64,000 bases of DNA from contig NW_019775047.1 in assembly GCF_001039355.2 (NCBI RefSeq), positions 425,332-489,331 of the forward strand, read 5' to 3'. The DNA is from Lingula anatina. Its lineage: Eukaryota > Brachiopoda > Lingulata > Lingulida > Lingulidae. Position 1 is the first letter of the stretch. Every line of letters starts with the position of its first letter. Of this stretch, positions 34,821 to 49,200 are shown in pieces. The notes beneath the pieces are model-generated. The model made no database searches, was not told the origin of the DNA, and worked only from the letters and a program-made list of their open reading frames with translations. Made by a program: the position numbers and the translations under genes.

Positions 34821-37800
34821 CAAAACTAGACGGTGTATTTAATTGTACCGTTCCTTGCACGTCGTCCACACTAAACCTTTGTGTATGTATGTAAATGCAT
34901 TGCTGTTACGCTTTCCACTTTCACACTCTGCCCATTGAGGAAGCAATAATGACCAATGGAATTCATCTTTTAACCAACAAACAGGCAAAAATAAAACAAG
35001 TGCGTGCTGACAGGTTTAGTTATGTCATTTGATTTCGTTTAGGCTTCTAGGGAACACAGAGGAATAAACGAGTTAGTATTGTTAAGATAGCTTGATGAGT
35101 ACTTATTTGAAAGGTTTTCGAAGACAAATATTGTTTCTGTTTAATGTTTCAATTGTCTTCCTTAAAGAATATGCTACATGTATGTGTTGGCAGCCAAACC
35201 CTATTTCTTTGTCCCGAACTACATGTAATGACCGCATAGGCCATTGTTTACACATTATTTCACTTTTAAGCACAGTGCCTTCAAATGTATGGCACCCAGT
35301 ATGAGATAGGATACGACAATGTTTCCATTCTTTATTAAACCAAGGATTATTACAGTTTTGTATCTGTATGAAAAACGTACTCAAGAAATATGTGGGTTTT
35401 GATGGTACAAAGATTTAAACTCTTAAACAAATTCAGAAAGATACTGTCCCAGCAAGTTCTTCGGGCCATAGTGACTTCTGAATGAGTTCACGAAAAACAT
35501 TTAAGATAATTATGTTGTCGTGGGAAGTTGTCAAGGAATGGCAGAGAAAGGGAATGGAAGGGGGTAGTGCCATATTTCTGACAGATTTAAATTCTGTAAC
35601 AAATGTTTTTGCTGTAGTCATAAAACAATGAATGATTTGTGGAGATTGACCACTGTACACTCACGTAGAAGAAAAAATCAAGACGCGCTCGATTGTTTTA
35701 CTGATTAACCGCCATTTATTCCTTATTTAGAAACTAAGCGATACTATTGCCTAAGAGTAAATATAAATTAAACAAGGAAATGGTAATTTAATGTTTCACG
35801 GCCCACAACTGGTAACTAAAGTGACACGCACATGGTTTACAGTATTCTTATCATGGCTGTAAGAGATGTCTGCGATGGTCACGTCAATGTGATTGATAGA
35901 GAAGGCTTGTCAGTAGAAGCATTGTGTCCATGAAGGAAATAACAGCCCGGAATGTGGAGGGTACAATGTTGGTACTAGGTTGTGGTTTGAGGACATGGAG
36001 AACGTGACGTGACCCTTCCTTCAACACAGGAGAGTTTGTGACGCAAGTTGCTTCATTTGTTTTCTCGAAAACGAGAGGGAAGGGAGGACTAATGTGATTA
36101 TTCAGATATTAATATATCTTGATGACTAATATTGACATATCTTGAGTTCTTGCAGACTTTGAGACTTCTACACCATATAATTCCGATATAAAATTGACTC
36201 TCCAGCACCTTTGTCTCTTCTCTTTAGTTTTTTTTTCTTGCGTGTACTTGAAGATTTTATAGTGGTTGAGAAGAGGTGTAGAAGCATCTTCTTAGGTCTC
36301 TTTGCCTGGCATGTCAAAATCATTTAGAGAAGCTTAAAGAGGTGTACAGCGTCCATTTTCCCTTTTGACCACTGTTAACTATCAACTACGTGCTTCAACC
36401 GCGTGATATCAAGGACGATATCCTAGTTTACAAGAGCTAGACCCCTATATTAGCCAAATAATCAGCATATCTGTCGTGTGCATGCAGACAGTACTGTATA
36501 TGGTTATTTGGTGCTCTCTGCCCCTGATCTACATATAGATGGCGTGGTAACCAGCACTTCAAGATGGACTCAACACGTGACGTCACAGGTCTGTGTTCTC
36601 CACACTGTCATTGATTTAACACATGCGTCCTGGAACTTAAGATGTCGCCTTATTACACAATGTCATAATACACACTGATGAGCAAAATTGCTCTCTTAAT
36701 TTGGGATATTTCTGTTACACAGGGAATATCTAGTAACTTAATTAAGAAAATTTAAAGGGTATGAGCAATGTATTTGTTTCTGGTACGTGAACTCTCCGAG
36801 TCGGAGACTCAATGTCATCATTTGGACTAACTTGAAAGTTTGGGAATAGATTTTCAAATCTTTATTTGAAATCTTTATGTGACTAAAGTACACATAATGG
36901 TATGACAATAATACATTTGAAACAAGTCGTGTCCAGATTCATCAGATGGATTATAATCTGTGGTAATAATTGTAATTATAGAGGCTATATGTAGTCATAG
37001 AAGTGTACAGTGGTCTGAGTGTCAATGAACCCAATAGCCCCTCGTTACATTTTACAATAAATGTATCCGCATTCTAACTTTTTCATAAGTTCATTTTGTG
37101 TTCTGGTAATATCTGATTACCTCATCCTCTTTCTTCTTTATCTTTGCAATTCCAGTTTTTTTTTGTGTATTGCTGTAAGTCATGCTGCACTATATACTAA
37201 TGTCTTTATCAAAATATGTTATTTAGTCCATCATTATTAATGTATGCTTAACCGCCAGTACAATGGGGCGATACATTCAAGTGATTAATCACTGTACATG
37301 TGTGTGTTATACAGTGTGTCAAAAGGCGCGACTGCATGTGAACAGAATATGAGAGTGAAATAAAAATTAAGGGCGAAAATTCGAAACACTTCACAAATTT
37401 GAGCTGAGCTTTCTTCGACAACGTTTTTTATTAAACACCACGGGTTTTTTGCCCTAGGTAATTTCGTGTTGATGTGTTGCGTGAATTTGCTTTTGATTGC
37501 ATTTGAAAGTTTTTGAATTTAAGCTTGTGGGCAATTTTTCATCAACCCAATCAATAAGAATCAAGGGGAAAAGTTGCATTCTGTTTTTGATAACATTCTT
37601 CAGAGCATCGTGTTGACTGGTCAGTAACATAACATAGGCTTATTGAAATGTCTTGTGCCAGTGAGTCTCCATGTTAACCTTAGAGGAACAATTTCATCGT
37701 CTGATAACAATTTAAGTATTTACCACAAACGCTGATGAGAGAAAATTGAAGAGCTTTCACTTTCACAAGCTTGTCGCCGGGAGGGGGTAAGCGGGTTCCT

Positions 37801-38061
37801 TTGCCACATAAGAACTCTATATTGCCTGAAGAGGCTCACCTTTCAGCAACCTTTAAATCAATTTGTTAGGATATAAGTCATAGCAACGGTGAAAAATGAG
37901 AGACCTCATGTACAATACACAGTGTGAGGGGGTCGCAATTCACCACTGTTGAAATACCCATTTGAGTTTTCAGAACTTCTTATAAAATCCTTACTGACGG
38001 GCAGAGTTTTAGGCGAAATATTCAAATTATTATGTTACAATGTTTTTTATTGCTGCTCAGG

Positions 38062-38063
<2 letters not shown>

Positions 38064-38106
<43 letters not shown>
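38064..38106. repeat. (CT)n microsatellite
   Basis: About 21 CT units. It makes long spurious open frames. Confidence 0.95.
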
Positions 38107-38109
<3 letters not shown>

Positions 38110-38214
38110 GATATATGCAGCATCATGGTTGACAAAGATCAGTAAAACAATGGTCCAGTGTCTCTCCCCCATATTAGTGGAGGCCTCTCTTTCCGTCTCT
38201 CTGTTTCTCTCTAT

Positions 38215-38258
<44 letters not shown>

Positions 38259-38284
38259 AACACACACAAACACACACACACACA
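38215..38284. repeat. (CA)n microsatellite with CAAA interruptions
   Basis: About 35 CA units with three CAAACA interruptions. Confidence 0.95.
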
Positions 38285-40717
38285 TATCCCCGCAGTGTAC
38301 TTTTTAATAAAAATAATCATATTCATTTTATAGCGCAAAGTGCATTTATAAATCTAAATGTGATCGCCAGAAAAACATTGAAGATATCAAATTATATTAT
38401 AAAGTCATTGTCAAGAACTAAAATGAAATTAAAATTTGGATGAAGTCGTAAAATTATAAAATTACATAAAAGTTGACAATGCCAAGGCAAGAAAAAATTT
38501 TGAACATGTCACAGATCAAGATCTGAGTTTTGGCAACTTGAGCTTCTGGGCACTTCGCAGCTTATAAAACTGTTCAGTCCTTGATGGTATAAGGTGATGG
38601 ATTTTATTGTCACTATTTTTAAAACGTTTTTTTTTTTTTTTTTTTTTGTAGCATTCTTTTACACAACTCAGTGAAGCTACACTGTAGTGATGCGGTATTG
38701 ATATTCGTAGTGCTCTGATATTAGTGTTTAAAGACCTCTCTCCTGACTGCTGTTGCCAAACTGGTTTCGTCATCTCCACGACTGACTCTGCATTCTAGAT
38801 TGAGTTTGCTGTGCCACTGCTCCATATTCTGTTTCTGTCATGACAAACAAGCAGCTGTTCGGGTCGTGTGAGTTCGTGTAACACGTACGTTTGGGTGAAC
38901 TTGTTAAGCAAAAGCCAGCATGGTCTCTTGGCAACTGTGGGTTCGCACACAAAAAAGCTCCAAGAAAATGTTGAACTTTTAAGATATTACAATGCATGTA
39001 TAAATTGGCGCAGTTTTATAGCAGCACAACTATACAAATGGTCGGATTAATGCTATAAATCAGTTTTAGTTGTACAAAGGGTTAATAGTTAAGACGCATA
39101 TACTGTTGCATAATCTGTCTGCACCACGTAATGCGTCTGTTAGACATCGGCACAGACAGAGTACCAAATTATGGGTGTATTAACATATGAAATAAAATAT
39201 GACCGGAAGTGGTGGTTAATACAACACGTTGTTTATTACAGATATTTACATACGATATTGTATACGTATAAATTAACGTATAACAAGAAAAAGAACAGAG
39301 GATGCAATTATATTTGTTTTAAAAATTCATTTTTTTTTTTTTTTTTTTTTTTTTTTGCGCCAAGTCTTATTTTCCCCAGGAATTTTTTTTTCTGCTTAAA
39401 AATCAGTATCCGATGAATTCCTGCACTGGAATAGAATGTTTTATACCCTTTCAAATTCAGTTAAGTTGTCTAGCTAGACATCTGAATCTCCCTAATTTTC
39501 TTGACGTTTTAGAAAGAAATTGACATCAGGGACTTTTAGTTGAGAGGTTCAATCATTATAAAAGCTATTTAGAGAACAATAAGTAGTTTCGTAGCATATT
39601 TATACATCAAAATGTGACCTTAAGACAATTATAAACGCGTATAGTACATTTGTAATTTTAATCCTCTTAATCCTGTTTCAGATAATTGTTAAAGGTATCT
39701 TTCTGTTTCACTTTTTTTTTGTTCGTGATATCACTAGATCGTACCAATTAAGGCGATACAAGTGCAAGCCAATTAATAAGCCATGCATAGTTAGCATATC
39801 ATAAAGGGGCTTTCGTTACCCTCCTTAATAAGCACTAAAATTTCAATTAAGTTTTTTATTTGATATGCCATTTGAGGCCTGATTCAGAACAACCATGTCT
39901 TTACTTCAGTAAGTCATTTTACCTTTAAAACACCCCAATCATTTCAAGAGGCGCTCATTATCACGTGACACAATAGTTTTGATTTTGGACTACATCATAT
40001 TTTAAGAATTGGCATATGCGCTGCCAAAAAGCTCAACGCTGGCTGCGTACACATTTAATGATCAAACAATATCAGACATTTAAGGTGCACGTTTAAGAGA
40101 GTCCAACTCTCAATGAGCACACTGTGCATATGCATGATTGAAAGTCATTAAGAACAGGCTCCAGTCTTGATATATACCGAGGTATACTATACCCCATTGT
40201 ATCCTGGACCAGGGAGAGAGGATGGAACACTAGTAGGAGGCTGGTACGTATATGGTGGCCTGAACAGCGCTTGAAAAATAGCGAAGAAATATGTGAAACA
40301 CGGTGGTTCTTCTTACCACGTTCAGAAAAAAACGTGAGCAGATTTTACGCCATGGCGTCCATTGTATTTCATGGTACCCATTAGAGGTGAAGCAAAATCG
40401 AGTCTGTGTTTTTTTGGATTGCGTTTTCCACATTTTCTGTGCGTGTCTTCATCTCCTGGACGTTAAAAATATTTCTGTGTGCTAAGGACAGGTATTCATA
40501 CAATGGAAGAGAATCTTAATCTAATTATCTTGGACGAAGAAGGCAAAGGACAAATATTTCAATCATGTTCTCTGGCTGCAAGCATTGGGAGTTTTTCTGA
40601 AGTGGAGTTTCTGCTTTGTGCGTTAATCAAAAGGATTACATCTGCCAGTGATCACATTTTCAATTGAAAATGTTATTGGAATCGACATACAAGTGGACGT
40701 AAAATCGATATATTTAC

Positions 40718-41812
40718 TTAACAATATTCTTAATTTAAGGCGATTGCTGTGAGATATAATATCAACATAAAGCATATTTGTCGTTGTAACCGGTGGAAGC
40801 ATTTTTACCCCACAAAATGAAAGCATTTGTTGCATGACCATCGCGAACCTGTTTCAAGCTCGACAATGTCTTTTAAAACATATAGAATCCCTTTGTTGTC
40901 TTACAGACACTGTCAAAAGCTATACTGTGACAGTGCGAAAGTCGCATGACATATATTATGTCACCTGATATGACCTGATACGTCTGTCTACTGTTAAACG
41001 GACCAAGTAATGCAAATTGTTTTACTAATTTTCTTTATCGAGCAGTATTTTCTCCATGCCTCATATTTCAAAAAGGGGTGTCTCGATACCTAAGTAGCCT
41101 GACCAAAATAACTGAAAACAACAAAAACAAGGTTTTGCAAATATGTTCGGTGCCAGTCCTTGCGAACGCTTGGAAAGGCATTGGTGCCACCTTCCTTCTC
41201 TTTAAAGTTCGGGGTTTGAAATTATTTGATGCTCAATATCAAATCCATTCATTTTCTTTTATTATTATTATTATTATTATTANTTAACAATATTCTTAAT
41301 TTAAGGCGATTGCTGGGATATATAATATCAACATAAAGCATATTTGTCGTGGAAGCATTTTTACCCCACAAAATGAAAGCATTTGTTGCATGACCATCGC
41401 GAACCTGTTTCAAGCTCGACAATGTCTTTTAAAACATATAGAATCCCTTTGTTGTCTTACAGACACTGTCAAAAGCTATACTGTGACAGTGCGAAAGTCG
41501 CATGACATATATTATGTCACCTGATATGACCTGATACGTCTGTCTACTGTTAAACGGACCAAGTAATGCAAATTGTTTTACTAATTTTCTTTATCGAGCA
41601 GTATTTTCTCCATGCCTCATATTTCAAAAAGGGGTGTCTCGATACCTAAGTAGCCTGACCAAAATAACTGAAAACAACAAAAACAAGGTTTTGCAAATAT
41701 GTTCGGTGCCAGTCCTTGCGAACGCTTGGAAAGGCATTGGTGCCACCTTCCTTCTCTTTAAAGTTCGGGGTTTGAAATTATTTGATGCTCAATATCAAAT
41801 CCATTCATTTTC

Positions 41813-41838
<26 letters not shown>
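40718..41838. repeat. Back-to-back duplication across a single N (probable assembly artefact)
   Basis: Bases 40718-41282 and 41284-41838 are near-identical, both starting TTAACAATATTCTTAATTTAAGG and both ending in an ATT microsatellite. They are separated only by an N at 41283. There are a few small differences near the start. This looks like two contig ends or haplotypes abutted because the ATT run stopped the assembly. Confidence 0.85.
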
Positions 41839-41905
<67 letters not shown>

Positions 41906-41909
41906 TTTT
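41815..41909. repeat. (ATT)n then (ATTT)n microsatellite
   Basis: A long ATT run continues into ATTT units at the right end of the duplicated segment. Confidence 0.95.
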
Positions 41910-42062
41910 ATTGGAGAATATCGTTTATTTCTATCTGTTAATGCAAGAGTAAAAAATGACTTTCACATCTTTGAATAGTTACCATTTGATAAGAGTATTC
42001 TCTGTCATTGACGAATATTATTACTTTCAACTTACATGCATGTTTATAGAAAATGATATCGC

Positions 42063-42095
<33 letters not shown>

Positions 42096-42179
42096 CACAC
42101 ACCTTTCCATGATCCAATATTTTGTAATGACATTTATGTACCTTATATTATTTCATTTCAGTTCCCACGGATACCAAAA

Positions 42180-45100
42180 ATGCTACGATTCCTCCTAGCC
42201 AGCGCCTTGTGTGTGCTACTGTGCAGGCTGCAGGGAGGTAAGTCTGGCCCCGGTTTTATAGGAAAAAAACAACTTAAGTCAGGTACCCTGGCTAAGAACT
42301 TAATTACCAATGATACATGGTCAAATGCACACATTTTACTCTATCCAGAACAGCCTTACAGCACTCTCATGGTAATCACAGCCAACTACTTAACCAGAGA
42401 ACTGTCTTAAGTTTTTTTTTTTTTTTTTTTTTTGTGTGTGAAACTAGGGCCTGGATTTTTTAACTGATTTTTAAAGATCAGGCTGCGGGGGCTGCTTTTC
42501 AATATATATATTGGCTAAAAGCAAGATATGATTATTAAAAAAACTTCTTAAATGAATATTTAAAATATTGGCCACAGCTGCCTTAATGCATAACCAATCC
42601 TCACAAAGTTTCGTTTATTTAAAAAAAAACTTGTATAAATGAACACAAAGATACCTTTGATAAGTGACTGCCATAAGACCAGTACCTTGCCGGCGAGCAT
42701 AATTCTATTCTTTCCAAAAATAACGCGCGGTTAAATTGTTAATATTGACATTTCAACCATTGAAATTCCTTAGCTAGACTTGGTATAATATGTTTCTGTT
42801 CTAAACATGAGAGACGGGCATTTATGATAACAATCTATACAAACCCCATTGTTTGTTAGCAGGAGATAATGGTTGGTCTGTGTGTTGAACCCTACACCAC
42901 GCTGTGATTGATTCTAAATGCACCCCGGTGACTCTACCATAAAACACAGGGGCTGTGAATGTCGCATTAAAAATATAAACAGTTTAATTTCTGACAAAGT
43001 GAGCCCTTAGAATGAATATAATGACAACAAGTTAAAGTGCACTTTCTGAATGGCATCCTTTCTAAGCAAACGCTCGTTTCTCATTAATTCAATGACAACT
43101 ATGGCATCCTAATACCCCCGTGCTCGATGACAGCACAGTAGCATTGGTCTCTATTGTCTTAAGGGTACAATGACACGGTCCCTGTCGAAATGAACGCTTA
43201 TGATAAATATAGTGACAACAATTGTAGTGGCACACACAGAGGTGTCTGTTTTATTAAGATTAAGCGACATCTTTGCTGCCAAAGTGGACGTATAAAACAA
43301 AGCCATGGACAGCAAATGGATTTTGTATATGTTCGTGTGTGTGGTAATGACAGAGCTCTGGTCATACAACCTGTCATATTAGGGCTCTAATGACAACATT
43401 CCTATGGATGATTATATGCATCTTAAAAAAGGGCCTATTATAGGGGCATTCTTAATGAAACAAAGAGTATTAAGGCGTTCAACAACAGTGTTTAAGTAAA
43501 ATTTCACAATAGCCTAACAGTAGTGCTTAGTTCTAAAAATATGTCAACATTTGAACAATTGCCCATACCTTCACTGCTGTAAAAATCAATTTGTTTTCCC
43601 TGATTTCGATGGATATGTTAAATGCTGACAAACATGTTAACGTTGTCAAGTTTCCATCTAGTCACATAATTCAGCATTATATACAGTACCTGCTGCACTT
43701 GTATGCGTTTTTCTATTGCAAGTTAAGGTAAATTTTTAAGTAATCCACTTTGATTTGAAAAATAACAGCCGTTTGATAGAGACATGATAAAAACGTTCCA
43801 CGTTTCGATAGCCGTGTACGCATGTATGTCATTCTTACACATACAAGGCTATCGAAATGATCTCCTTAGGCAATGGTGTTTACGAAGGCATTGACCGCTC
43901 CTAATTTGGGAAGACCCGAAGTTCTTAATGCATTTATTTTATTTTAAGATCTACCAAGGCTATGGATGGTTTACAATTAGAAAAGTATATCATCCAAGCA
44001 AATTAAACATATGCAGTGTCCACCTGTTGTCAACGAACACATGCAATTGCCGAGTAAACACTATGGTTCTTGTATAGAGGTTCCATTGTAATTTCGGTTT
44101 AGACTCTCTATTAGAAACGTGCCATTTAAATCTCAAGTTGCCATCTGATGTGTTGCTTACTTCACCAACACGACTTGACATTGTACGCTGTTCGAAAGCT
44201 GTGTCGATTATTGAAGCTGAACAGCAATGAAATACAACTTAAAATACCTCGATGTACATGTGGCTCTATACACGATGGTTTCTTCCATAGTGACACATTG
44301 TATTTGTGCCTATAACCATGACAAGGTACAGACCGCATCAATATAATCATGCATGTACGTTCCCCATGGAATATTTTTTATTTGAATATCTTTGTTTTGA
44401 TATTGGGAAGTCGTTTGTGTGAGAGAAAGTGGATTAGGGATAATGCCCCGGGCTCAGTTCATCTTATGACAATTGTGAAATGAGAATTATACGTTGACAT
44501 AATCATATTTTTAAAAGAAGAAAGTACGAGAAAATTGACAAACAATTGCATAACCTTATTCATCGACCATTGCTTTGACCAATTTTAATTTTTAGAAAAA
44601 ATATTTATTTCATATAGTTATATGGCTTTAGTCCAATAAATGTCTACTTTTCCACCTCAGATTTTTCTTTCGCATAAAATACTAGTTTTGAACAGATGGG
44701 TCTATTTCAGCGTTTACATGATAACGCGTACATGCATTCAAAATGCAAGCAAATTTGAAAAGTAGCATTTCAAAATTAAAGTCAAAAACAGTTCCGTGTA
44801 CAGGTCCCTAGGTATATTAAGCATATTGTTCTGGCTTGCCACATGACTCCAGTATCACTGTAATATATATATCACTGACTGTCATCCCGAGATGAGATAA
44901 AGAACCTTTGTTTTGTCACTTCATGACGGGGACAGCTTAGAAAGGTCGTTTTTGTTCCTCTCAACACTGTGGTCATATAAACTAGTAGACCCTGGTAAAA
45001 GTCAGACAGAAACGAGTAATGCAGCTTGTAAAAGTGAAGAGTACAGTAAGGGTTCATTTTGGCATTTGATTTGAGACAATAGACAGCAGTGTCCTACAAT

Positions 45101-46218
45101 GTAAATATCCACTTGGATATTACGCTGTAATTTTCGCCAAGAATCGCTTTTTCATCCATATCCCTTTTTTATGATAATAATATGCATTAGCAATCAAAAC
45201 TCGAATGGTCCATTTATACTACTAAAATGGTAATTCTTAGAAAGACATTGGATGTCAAAATTTTTTCTAAAGTTCATTTTCAAGATTTGCATTGGAATTG
45301 AGAATATTTGGTAAAATCAGAAAATTACTTAAAAGTTGACAATGCCCAAGGAAAAAGGCCCTCGAGTCTCTCATTGTTCTCAGTTTTGGCACTTTAAATA
45401 TTTGGGCACTTCGTTTCTAATAAAATTGTTCGCACCGTATTTGTAAAAATAGGTTACTTTATGGGCGCCAAAAAGATACATGTACGAATTTCTTCGCTTG
45501 GTTATTGGATGTTATCAAGCCACGTAAAAGAGAGTACAAAATTGCAATATTTTATAATAATTTTATTCCCATAACATAATATCTTACAAAATACCATCGA
45601 TGCATCTAAACGAAAAAGAAGCAATAGCACTTGGCATTGGGCCATGATCTTTCCGTCAATTTTAAACCATTCATCAGTTTAATATTCCAAAGGTAAACGA
45701 CTCTGATCTGGAACTAGCGTCGGAACAATAGATCTCCAGACACTATAGACATAAGTAGGTGTTTGGTCAATGATAAAATCCAGTCTCTAATCTTGATATC
45801 GCGACATCAGAGACAGGTGGTTTGGATATCTTCTGACCATCGGTGAGAAGAGACATTGTCTAAATGGTTGGTTCCGGTAGGTTTCACAATCGAATCTGAA
45901 CAGTTTAATGGGCAGCACCATTCACTTGGTGCATTGCCATCTGATTTATTCTAAGTTGATAGTAGTAATTGTAGAATGCTAGACACATCAAAATATATCT
46001 TAAAATGAATCTCCAAGAGATGCATACCTGAAAAACCACAAAATTCATATTTCATTCGGGTGAATAAGATTCCCCAACGATAGAAATCTTTTTCGAGACC
46101 TATGTTGTCATTTAAAGCAATTTAGGTGTCTATGTGGTTTGTGGTTAAGTCTGAACTAAACTGTTTTTAATTGATGCAATAAACATTCACTCTTCGACAT
46201 ATCGACAATGTAAGAGAC

Positions 46219-46266
<48 letters not shown>

Positions 46267-49200
46267 TAATAGTAATGTATATGGTAAGTCTTAAATCCAA
46301 ATCTCTAAAGTAGATTTCACCGTGCAACGTGAAATGACAATAAAAGGCTGGTAAAAGAAAAGGAAAGTTTGAATTTAATCAGGAGAGTAGTGTATAAATG
46401 CAAATGTTACTTCAGCACTCTCTTAAGTAGTCGTTTATAAAAATTCTACATTTTTTTAATAATAAGTCTTGAGTTTTCTTTTAAAAGTAGCTGGAACGTC
46501 TATCCTACCTAGTAGTAAAAGTGGAAGTAATTTCCGTTACCTTGGTGCAACTACTTTAAACAATTGGTCACCATATGGGTGTTAGGAGTAAATGGTCGGC
46601 AGAGCGTAACTGGCGAGGGTCGGGATCGCAACGTTGATACAAGGGCTAAGTTGTTACAAAAAATATTGCATTGAATATATGGGAGAAAAAAGTTTCACAT
46701 TGAAAATTACGTTATTTATATATCTACATTGTGGAAAAAGAAAACTATCTATGAGATTACATTTTTATGTGCCTGTAGCATGCCACAAACCCTTAATAGC
46801 TGGCTAGTAATGGCTAGTATTATTATTTTAAAAACATATCATTTGTTGAGTGCAATTACTGAAATCGGCCGCACGATCAAACTTGTACTTTCTCATTATT
46901 TTGGTCTAGGAACCAGAATGCCTCAGCTGCACGTATACTTTAAGCCTTCAGCTGTCCATCGTCCACCCACCAACCCTCACCTCGTGCATCTTACGCCGCC
47001 ATGTTCCCGTATAAAATAAGAATATTAGGCCTATTTATGTGCCGCGAAAATGTCTTTCGAAAATAGGTCTTTTCTAACATTCGCTTGCGATTCTTCGGTC
47101 CATGCGTGTCTCAATGCCCCAGTGTGTGTTTTATTTGTGCATCAAGACACATAACTAGCTGAATGAATATTTCTATTATTACATCCTGATGTAGGGCCGT
47201 TGATGGATGTTATAAGAAAATGGCGACACTGAAAACTTTTCCCTTTTATGTATTCGTTTATTGATAAATGCAATTAATATAATGTAATTGTATTAATTTC
47301 ATTATATCAATTGTATAATATAATATAATATAATATATTAAATATAATATAATATAATATAATATAATATAATATAATATAATATAATATAATATAATAT
47401 AATATAATATAATAGTTGTCCAGAATACCAGGTACAGTACATTGTACCAGCCCTAAGGTATCTTAATGCGTCTCTTCAGTGCTTTATCAACAGATTACAA
47501 TGTATTTTTCAGGCGAGAGCAATGTATGGTATGAGGAGAAATGTCCCACGGTGGAGAAGGTGACCACGCTGCCGCCATTGATATCTCCAGCATACCTAAG
47601 AAAGGTTCTTAACAAACTGAATGCCAGCACCATCCTGGCTGCCGCGGCTGAGGCCAGAGAAAGGCTGCTCCAGGAAGAGAACACGCAGAGGAGAATGCGC
47701 AATGGAGGTGAGTTTTAAGCCTTTAGAGAGAACACGCAAGCAGGGGCTGGCGAAAGCCGACTTCTGGATCTTCCTGAAGACGGTCTGAATATTTTTTTGA
47801 GTTTACACTGACGGGCATGTTTTTTTCTGTCAGAGAACGGTCAAAAATAAAGGACAGTTCAATAAAAGATTATTTAAAAGACTGGCAGAAAATATCGCTG
47901 GATCCGCCCCTGCGCAAGAATGACTTCCCTAAATAGATCGAAGGGCGTTGATTAAGGGTGTGATAGGTGTGGGTGACTGGATTAACATTAGAGAAGTTTT
48001 ACTTCGCAGTGACCGACATAACCATGTGAAAATTACCGAATTCCTGACGTCTGTCGTTCTACCCCAGGTGTGTCAAGCAAACGTGCTGTTATTAAAGTGT
48101 CCTGACAGGTTGAAGGTTTGAATGACGGTCTTAATCCAGGAACGTGCGTCCTTGCACTTCTGCGGTTTTCAAATGTTTTTTCTGTCATTTTACCAATATA
48201 CCACACACTAAAGACCATTGTACATGGCATAGGTCTGTTTGAAATCAAATTACTTTAAAATCAAGTAATGAGATTCCAGTTGTACGCTTCTGTACAATGT
48301 TTCAGTCAAATGTGTTGTATGTGGTGCTGAACAACTTGGTAACTAGTCGGAACCATCAGAACAATGCGGCCAACGGGAGAAATTCTACTAAAGCCGAAAG
48401 AACAAAAATGAAATAATTTTGTTTGGATATTGCAGCAACAATTTTGTGGTCAATTTTTAAGCACTTAAGTCACATGTATTTCGTACTAATTTTATGGTTT
48501 ACTTCATGCCCCTTTAATGTTTATTCCTTATTATTAGTTTTGAATAAGTTTTAGTATATTAATGGGTTTGGAATCTATGTACAATATTTGTAAGCGGGGC
48601 GGTGTTTTTTTCATGTTGTTGTTGGTGGTGGTGCATCTTTAGTTACGCAATATATAGAGGTTCTCTTTCATAAATGACGTACAGGATGGAATGGGCAAAA
48701 ATGTCCAATACTAACATGTATTGAACTAGCACCATGTAAATACACCCGGCCCCGTCTTCCAGGTATNNNNNNNNNNNNNNNNNNNNNNNNNNNNNNNNNN
48801 NNNNNNNNNNNNNNNNNNNNNNNNNNNNNNNNNNNNNNNNNNNNNNNNNNNNNNNNNNNNNNNNNNNNNNNNNNNNNNNNNNNNNNNAAGGTATCTTAAT
48901 GCGTCTCTTCAGTGCTTTATCAACAGATTACAATGTATTTTTCAGGCGAGAGCAATGTATGGTATGAGGAGAAATGTCCCACGGTGGAGAAGGTGACCAC
49001 GCTGCCGCCATTGATATCTCCAGCATACCTAAGAAAGGTTCTTAACAAACTGAATGCCAGCACCATCCTGGCTGCCGCGGCTGAGGCCAGAGAAAGGCTG
49101 CTCCAGGAAGAGAACACGCAGAGGAGAATGCGCAATGGAGGTGAGTTTTAAGCCTTTAGAGAGAACACGCAAGCAGGGGCTGGCGAAAGCCGACTTCTGG

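Larger units (their letters stand above)
25921..42161. other. Gene-poor region of microsatellites and small repeats
   Basis: About 16 kb with no exon I can assign to a family. It holds many GA, CT, GT, CA and ATT runs, homopolymer G and C runs, a foldback near 27450-27680 and an assembly duplication at 40718-41838. Open frames up to 133 codons (29804-30205) are extended by GA repeats or have no recognisable motif. Confidence 0.4.
42238..47454 (+). other. Intron 1 of the peroxidase gene
   Basis: A long intron with a small hairpin (43801-43860), an AAT microsatellite (46222-46262) and a TAATA-type pentanucleotide array (about 47316-47414). No nested exon is recognised. Confidence 0.8.

Noticed and set aside
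37949-38443. 164-codon open frame
   Set aside because: Built mainly from CT and CA microsatellites.
47513-47707. A genuine extra, mutually exclusive copy of peroxidase exon 2
   Set aside because: Identical coding sequence, equal block lengths and the position against the N gap favour haplotype duplication.
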